From: DATKCJ01 sp035513275
GTDB lineage: Bacteria > Verrucomicrobiota > Verrucomicrobiia > Opitutales > Opitutaceae
Length of the DNA stretch: 28,123 nucleotides
Assembly (NCBI GenBank): GCA_035513275.1
Contig: DATKCJ010000102.1
Location: 1-28,123 of the forward strand
Direction of reading: 5' to 3'
Made by a program: the position numbers and the translations under genes. The notes beneath the pieces are model-generated. The model was given only the letters and a program-made list of their open reading frames with translations, did no database searches and was not told where the DNA came from. How positions within the stretch are numbered: the first letter of the stretch is position 1; each line of letters opens with the position of its first letter. Shown here one piece after another: positions 25,310 through 28,123 of this stretch.

Positions 25310-25503
25310 ACCACGAAATACACGAAACACACGAAAGCGGAATTCGGAGCGGAGGGAGTTGCCCACGGATCACACGGAAAACACGGAAGCAGGAACCAAG
25401 AGTTCAAAAAGAGATTGGTTCGGAGTTCTGTGTATTCCGTGTGTTCCGTGGGCAACAATCCGGATTCAGAAACCAATTTCGTGTGTTTCGTGTATTTCGT
25501 GGT
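25310..25503. repeat. Nested double inverted repeat made of 9-bp units
   Basis: The outer arms (25310-25336 and 25477-25503) are a perfect 27-bp inverted repeat built of 9-bp ACGAAAnAC units. The inner arms (25361-25388 and 25426-25453) pair at 25 of 28 positions and are built of 9-bp CACGGAnnA units. Gaps of about 24 bp separate outer and inner arms, and a 37-nt loop lies in the centre. It fills the space between the two dehydratase genes. Confidence 0.9.
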
Positions 25504-25517
25504 GAACCTCTTCCTCA

Positions 25518-26345
25518 TCACGCCACTGTGTTCACGAGCGTGCCGACTGGCGCGATCGTGATGAGTATCTCGTCGCCGCTGTGCAGCGTGAATGTGTCGT
25601 CGGGGACTACGCCGGTGCCGGTCATCAGGAAGGTGCCGAAGGGAAACTTATCTTCGCGGTAGAGCCACTCGGCGAGCGAGGGGAGGGGACGCTTGATGCG
25701 TCCGACGGTCGTCGTGCCGCCGAACACAGCCGCGCCTGCGCGCCGGATCTCGATGGAGATTTCCGTCTCGGGACCGGGCAGCGTGCCGGAGATCACGAGA
25801 CACGGGCCGATAGCGCAGCTCCCGGCATATACTTTCGCCTGCGGCAGATAGAGCGGGTTCTCGCCCTCGATGTCGCGCGAGCTCATGTCGTTTCCGATCG
25901 TGTAGCCGAAGATTCTCCCGGCGGCGTTGATCGCGAGCGTGAGCTCAGGCTCGGGGACGTTCCACTTCGAGTCGGCGCGGATACGCACATGTCCGCCGGA
26001 GCCGACCGTGCGATGTGCGTTGCCCTTGAAGAAGAGTTCGGGCCGCGCGGCGTCGTAGACGCGGTCGTAGAACGTGCCGCCGCCGGCGTCCTTCGATTCG
26101 GCCATGCGAGCGCTTTTGCTGCGCAGGTAGGTGACGCCCGCGGCCCAGACTTCTTGCGAGGCGATCGGCGCGGCGAGCGCGCCGGGGGCCTCGCTCAGAC
26201 TCCCGTTGGCAAATGCCGCCGCAGCGAACGCGACCGGATCTTCCGCGGTGAAGAGCGAGTCGATGGAAAAGTCCGTCGCGGGACGGACGAAACGGCCGCT
26301 GTGCTCGAGCACGGGACCGGAGGTTGTGGCATGGAGGCGGATCAT
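25518..26345 (-). CDS. FAH-fold 2-keto-3-deoxy-pentonate dehydratase (Weimberg step), probable
   Basis: The 275-residue protein belongs to the fumarylacetoacetate hydrolase family. Motifs include VWAAGVTYLRSKSARMAES, YDRVYDAARPELFFKGNAHR, a WNVPEPELTLAIN metal-site strand with its two glutamates, YTIGNDMSSRDIEGENPLYL and a GTGVVPDDTFTL C-terminal stretch. In the Weimberg pathway such an enzyme turns 2-keto-3-deoxy-pentonate into alpha-ketoglutarate semialdehyde, and its place upstream of a xylonate dehydratase supports that reaction over acylpyruvase activity. The start at 26345 (MIRLHATT) fits family length; a longer frame reaches 26426. The semialdehyde dehydrogenase that should follow is not in the window. 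The gene is divergent from the GntP transporter. Confidence 0.78.
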   Translation of the reverse strand: MIRLHATTSGPVLEHSGRFVRPATDFSIDSLFTAEDPVAFAAAAFANGSLSEAPGALAAPIASQEVWAAGVTYLRSKSARMAESKDAGGGTFYDRVYDAARPELFFKGNAHRTVGSGGHVRIRADSKWNVPEPELTLAINAAGRIFGYTIGNDMSSRDIEGENPLYLPQAKVYAGSCAIGPCLVISGTLPGPETEISIEIRRAGAAVFGGTTTVGRIKRPLPSLAEWLYREDKFPFGTFLMTGTGVVPDDTFTLHSGDEILITIAPVGTLVNTVA

Positions 26346-26488
26346 GTTTGGGGTGCCGAGATCGAAACGGACTCGGCGCGATCGCGCAACCCGCGTGTGC
26401 GGACACGGAGATTTTCCTTTGCGCATGCAATGGAATGCGCAGCATCGGCCCCGGTCCAGCCCTGCGCCACCGAACCCCCGAGACCGGC
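26346..26488. promoter_or_regulatory. Divergent control region with 12-bp perfect palindrome
   Basis: The gap between the FAH-fold and GntP genes must hold both promoters. It contains the perfect palindrome GCGCGATCGCGC at 26376-26387 and two TGCGCA sites about 10 bp apart near 26424-26445. They are possible operators for an aldonate-responsive regulator, but no such regulator lies in the window and GC-rich palindromes arise easily by chance. Confidence 0.35.
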
Positions 26489-27853
26489 ATGACGACCCTT
26501 CATCCCCTGACCGCGCTCGCCGCGAGCATCCTTCTTGTTGTGTTCCTCATTGGCTGGTGCCGGCTGCACGCGTTCTTCGCGCTGCTTCTTGGTGCGCTAG
26601 CGGTCGCGTTGATGACGGGCAGTGGCTCCGCGGTCTCGAGCGTCGAGAGCGTGCTGAAGGAGATGGGAGCGCTCACCGGCAGCATAGGCTACTCGATCGC
26701 AGTCGCCGCCGTGATCGGCGCGGCTCTGATGGAGAGCGGCGCGGCGGACCGCATCGTGCGCACTTTCCTCCGAGCGCTCGGCGAGAAGCGCGCGCCTTGG
26801 GCGCTTCTCGGCTCGGGATTCATCCTCGGTGTGCCGGTGTTCTTCGACACGGTCTTCTTTCTACTCATCCCCCTGGCGCGCGCTCTCTCGGCGCGCACCG
26901 GGAAGAACTACCTTCTCCACGTGATGGCGATTTGCGCGGGCGCGGTCGTCACGCACGCGACCGTGCCGCCGACCCCCGGACCGCTCGCGATGGCCGAGAT
27001 CCTGAAACTCGACACGGGCTTCGCGATCATCGTGGGGGCAGCAGCGGGCATCCTGCCCGCGGTCGCGGGGATTTGGTTCGCGCGGTGGCTCGATGCGCGC
27101 CGGCCCGTGCCGATGCGTGCCGCGGCCGGCTCGACACTCGAGGCGGTGGGCGAGGCTGCAGGCCGCGAAGAGGCGTCGCTACCCGGCTTTTTCGCATCGG
27201 TCGCGCCTGTTGTTGTGCCCGTGGTGCTGATCGCCGCGGTCTCGATCGGCGGGAGTTTCCGCGAATCGATTGGCGACGGTGCATGGGGCGCGATCGCGTT
27301 TTTCGGAAACAAGAACGTCGCGCTCACACTCGGCGCGCTCATCGCAGTGGGTGTTTACCTCAAGCAGACGCGCCGCAGTTGGCGCGACACGGGACACGTC
27401 GTCGGCGAGCCGCTGGGCACCGCGGGCGTGATCATTCTCATCACTGCGGCGGGCGGCGCCTACGGCGCGATGATCCGCGCGTCCGGCGTGGGCGACCTGC
27501 TGCGCGACTGGATGAGTCACACCGGCGCGAGCCCGGTGATTCTCGCGTGGGCGCTCTCCGCGTTGCTGCGCGCGGCGCAGGGCTCGACGACAGTCGCGGT
27601 CATCACGACCGCGGGGCTCATGACAACGCTCGGAGGCGCCGAGGGGCTCGGCGTAAACCCGATCTTCCTCTACCTCGCGATCGGCTACGGCGGATTGTGC
27701 TTCTCGTGGATGAACGACAGCGGCTTCTGGCTCTACAGTCGGATGAGCGGCATGACCGAGGGCGAGACGCTGCGGTCGTGGTCCGTGCTGCTGAGCATCA
27801 TATCCGTCGTCGGACTCTTTGAGGCTTGGGCGCTGTCGGTGGTGTTCCGCTGA
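26489..27853 (+). CDS. GntP-family aldonate (gluconate/xylonate) transporter
   Basis: The 454-residue protein has about 12 hydrophobic segments and the length of GntP-family permeases. It carries the early GSGFILGVPVFFDTVFFLLI segment, ICAGAVVTHATVPPTPGP with its conserved proline-rich turn, and AAQGSTTVAVITTAGLM, all typical of the family. The ATG at 26489 is the first methionine before the first membrane helix (LTALAASILLVVFL); the open frame extends upstream without coding signal. In E. coli, the GntP-type gene yjhF stands beside yjhG, so this protein likely imports xylonate or a related aldonate for the adjacent dehydratase. The exact substrate is inferred. Confidence 0.88.
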   Translation: MTTLHPLTALAASILLVVFLIGWCRLHAFFALLLGALAVALMTGSGSAVSSVESVLKEMGALTGSIGYSIAVAAVIGAALMESGAADRIVRTFLRALGEKRAPWALLGSGFILGVPVFFDTVFFLLIPLARALSARTGKNYLLHVMAICAGAVVTHATVPPTPGPLAMAEILKLDTGFAIIVGAAAGILPAVAGIWFARWLDARRPVPMRAAAGSTLEAVGEAAGREEASLPGFFASVAPVVVPVVLIAAVSIGGSFRESIGDGAWGAIAFFGNKNVALTLGALIAVGVYLKQTRRSWRDTGHVVGEPLGTAGVIILITAAGGAYGAMIRASGVGDLLRDWMSHTGASPVILAWALSALLRAAQGSTTVAVITTAGLMTTLGGAEGLGVNPIFLYLAIGYGGLCFSWMNDSGFWLYSRMSGMTEGETLRSWSVLLSIISVVGLFEAWALSVVFR

Positions 27854-27872
27854 GGCGATCCAACAGACAGTT

Positions 27873-27988
27873 AACCGCTAATCTTCGCTAATCGGCGCTA
27901 ATGGTGCTGACGCAATTCCGGGTTCCGTGGCTTCGCTTCACCGATCAGGTGAAGCTATTTCCGGGCTTATTAGCGTGAATTAGCGGTT
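27873..27988. repeat. Inverted repeat of 10-bp GCTAAT units with an internal hairpin
   Basis: GCTAAT recurs at 10-bp intervals three times from 27877. The reverse complement ATTAGC occurs twice, also 10 bp apart, at 27969-27988. The 20-bp arms pair at 17 positions. In the core a perfect 8-bp hairpin, GCTTCACC (27935-27942) with GGTGAAGC (27948-27955), has a 5-nt loop. It lies downstream of the GntP gene and could stop transcription. Confidence 0.8.
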
Positions 27989-28028
27989 TCAAACTGCCTT
28001 GAGTCCGGTCTGGGCAGACGTTCCGACC

Positions 28029-28123
28029 CTACTCCTCAAAATCCTGCAGCGATACCGGCTGCATGAACAAATCGGCCACGCCCTGTTTCCACCAGCGTCC
28101 GCGATCCCACAGATCGCCTGGCT
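28029..28123 (-). CDS. C-terminal end of an unrecognised protein (cut by window edge)
   Basis: An open frame on the minus strand runs from the window edge to a TAG at 28029-28031 and encodes the last 30 residues, including LWDRGRWWKQG and a final SLQDFEE. The residue mix (three Trp, balanced charges, no low complexity) and the stop just before a repeat element look like a real gene end. The family is not recognised. If it belongs to the aldonate set it might be the missing dehydrogenase, but nothing in the visible residues shows that. Confidence 0.5.
   Translation of the reverse strand, partial: PGDLWDRGRWWKQGVADLFMQPVSLQDFEE

Noticed and set aside
25281..25373. N-terminal extension of the dehydratase to an upstream ATG
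   Set aside because: The extra residues are a translation of the inverted repeat and are absent from YjhG, which starts near the DES-(I)-Y-T motif.
25310..25503. Possible CRISPR array because of short regular repeats
   Set aside because: The units are 9 bp and directly adjacent, with no spacers of constant length and no cas genes; the arrangement is an inverted nested repeat.
26376..26387. GCGCGATCGCGC as a firm operator
   Set aside because: A single 12-bp GC-rich palindrome is not enough evidence in a genome of this composition; kept only as a low-confidence note.

Overview
The window looks like a high-GC chromosome segment from a verrucomicrobium of the Opitutaceae type. This is inferred from the large TIR/TolB-N/TPR proteins, the xylan gene content, the GTAG-footed palindromic repeats and the abundant short-tandem-repeat elements; no rRNA or marker gene is present to prove it. 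Many starts lack a clear Shine-Dalgarno sequence.

Region 1 (1-5965) is a tandem array of three paralogous plus-strand genes for membrane-anchored TIR-TPR proteins. The first is cut by the window edge. The second carries an extra TolB-N-like domain and a second TPR block. Their linkers and one gap are built from heptanucleotide or palindromic repeats.

Region 2 (5966-19733) is a xylan and xylo-oligosaccharide locus. On the minus strand, reading from the LacI gene, it runs xylose isomerase, GH3 beta-xylosidase, GPH symporter, GH67 alpha-glucuronidase, GH43 and GH8 exo-oligoxylanase. A second GPH symporter lies beyond a small plus-strand module: a short gene plus a nucleotidyltransferase remnant with an internal deletion. 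GH67, GH43 and GH8 have signal peptides and should trim oligosaccharides outside the cytoplasm. The GPH proteins import the products, GH3 cleaves them in the cytoplasm, and XylA isomerises xylose. A divergent LacI-family regulator starts next to xylA. No endo-xylanase or xylulokinase is present.

Region 3 (19734-23336) holds a small hypothetical gene, a DUF899 gene coupled to a small membrane protein, and a YCII/DGPF gene followed by an ECF42-type sigma factor with a C-terminal helical-repeat extension. A pair of inverted REP-like palindromes lies between the sigma gene and the next gene.

Region 4 (23337-27853) is an aldonate-oxidation set: a YjhG/YagF-family xylonate dehydratase, a fumarylacetoacetate-hydrolase-fold protein likely to be 2-keto-3-deoxy-pentonate dehydratase, and a divergent GntP-family aldonate transporter. 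With region 2 this gives one locus both isomerase and Weimberg-type routes for pentoses; the first and last oxidative enzymes are not in the window. A nested inverted repeat separates the dehydratase genes, and another repeat element follows the transporter. The window ends in the 3' end of an unrecognised minus-strand gene.

The most unusual signal is the repeat ecology. Paired inverted arrays of 7-, 9- or 10-bp units fill several gaps, heptamer arrays occupy inter-domain linkers of a TIR protein, and a REP pair is inserted in frame in the alpha-glucuronidase.
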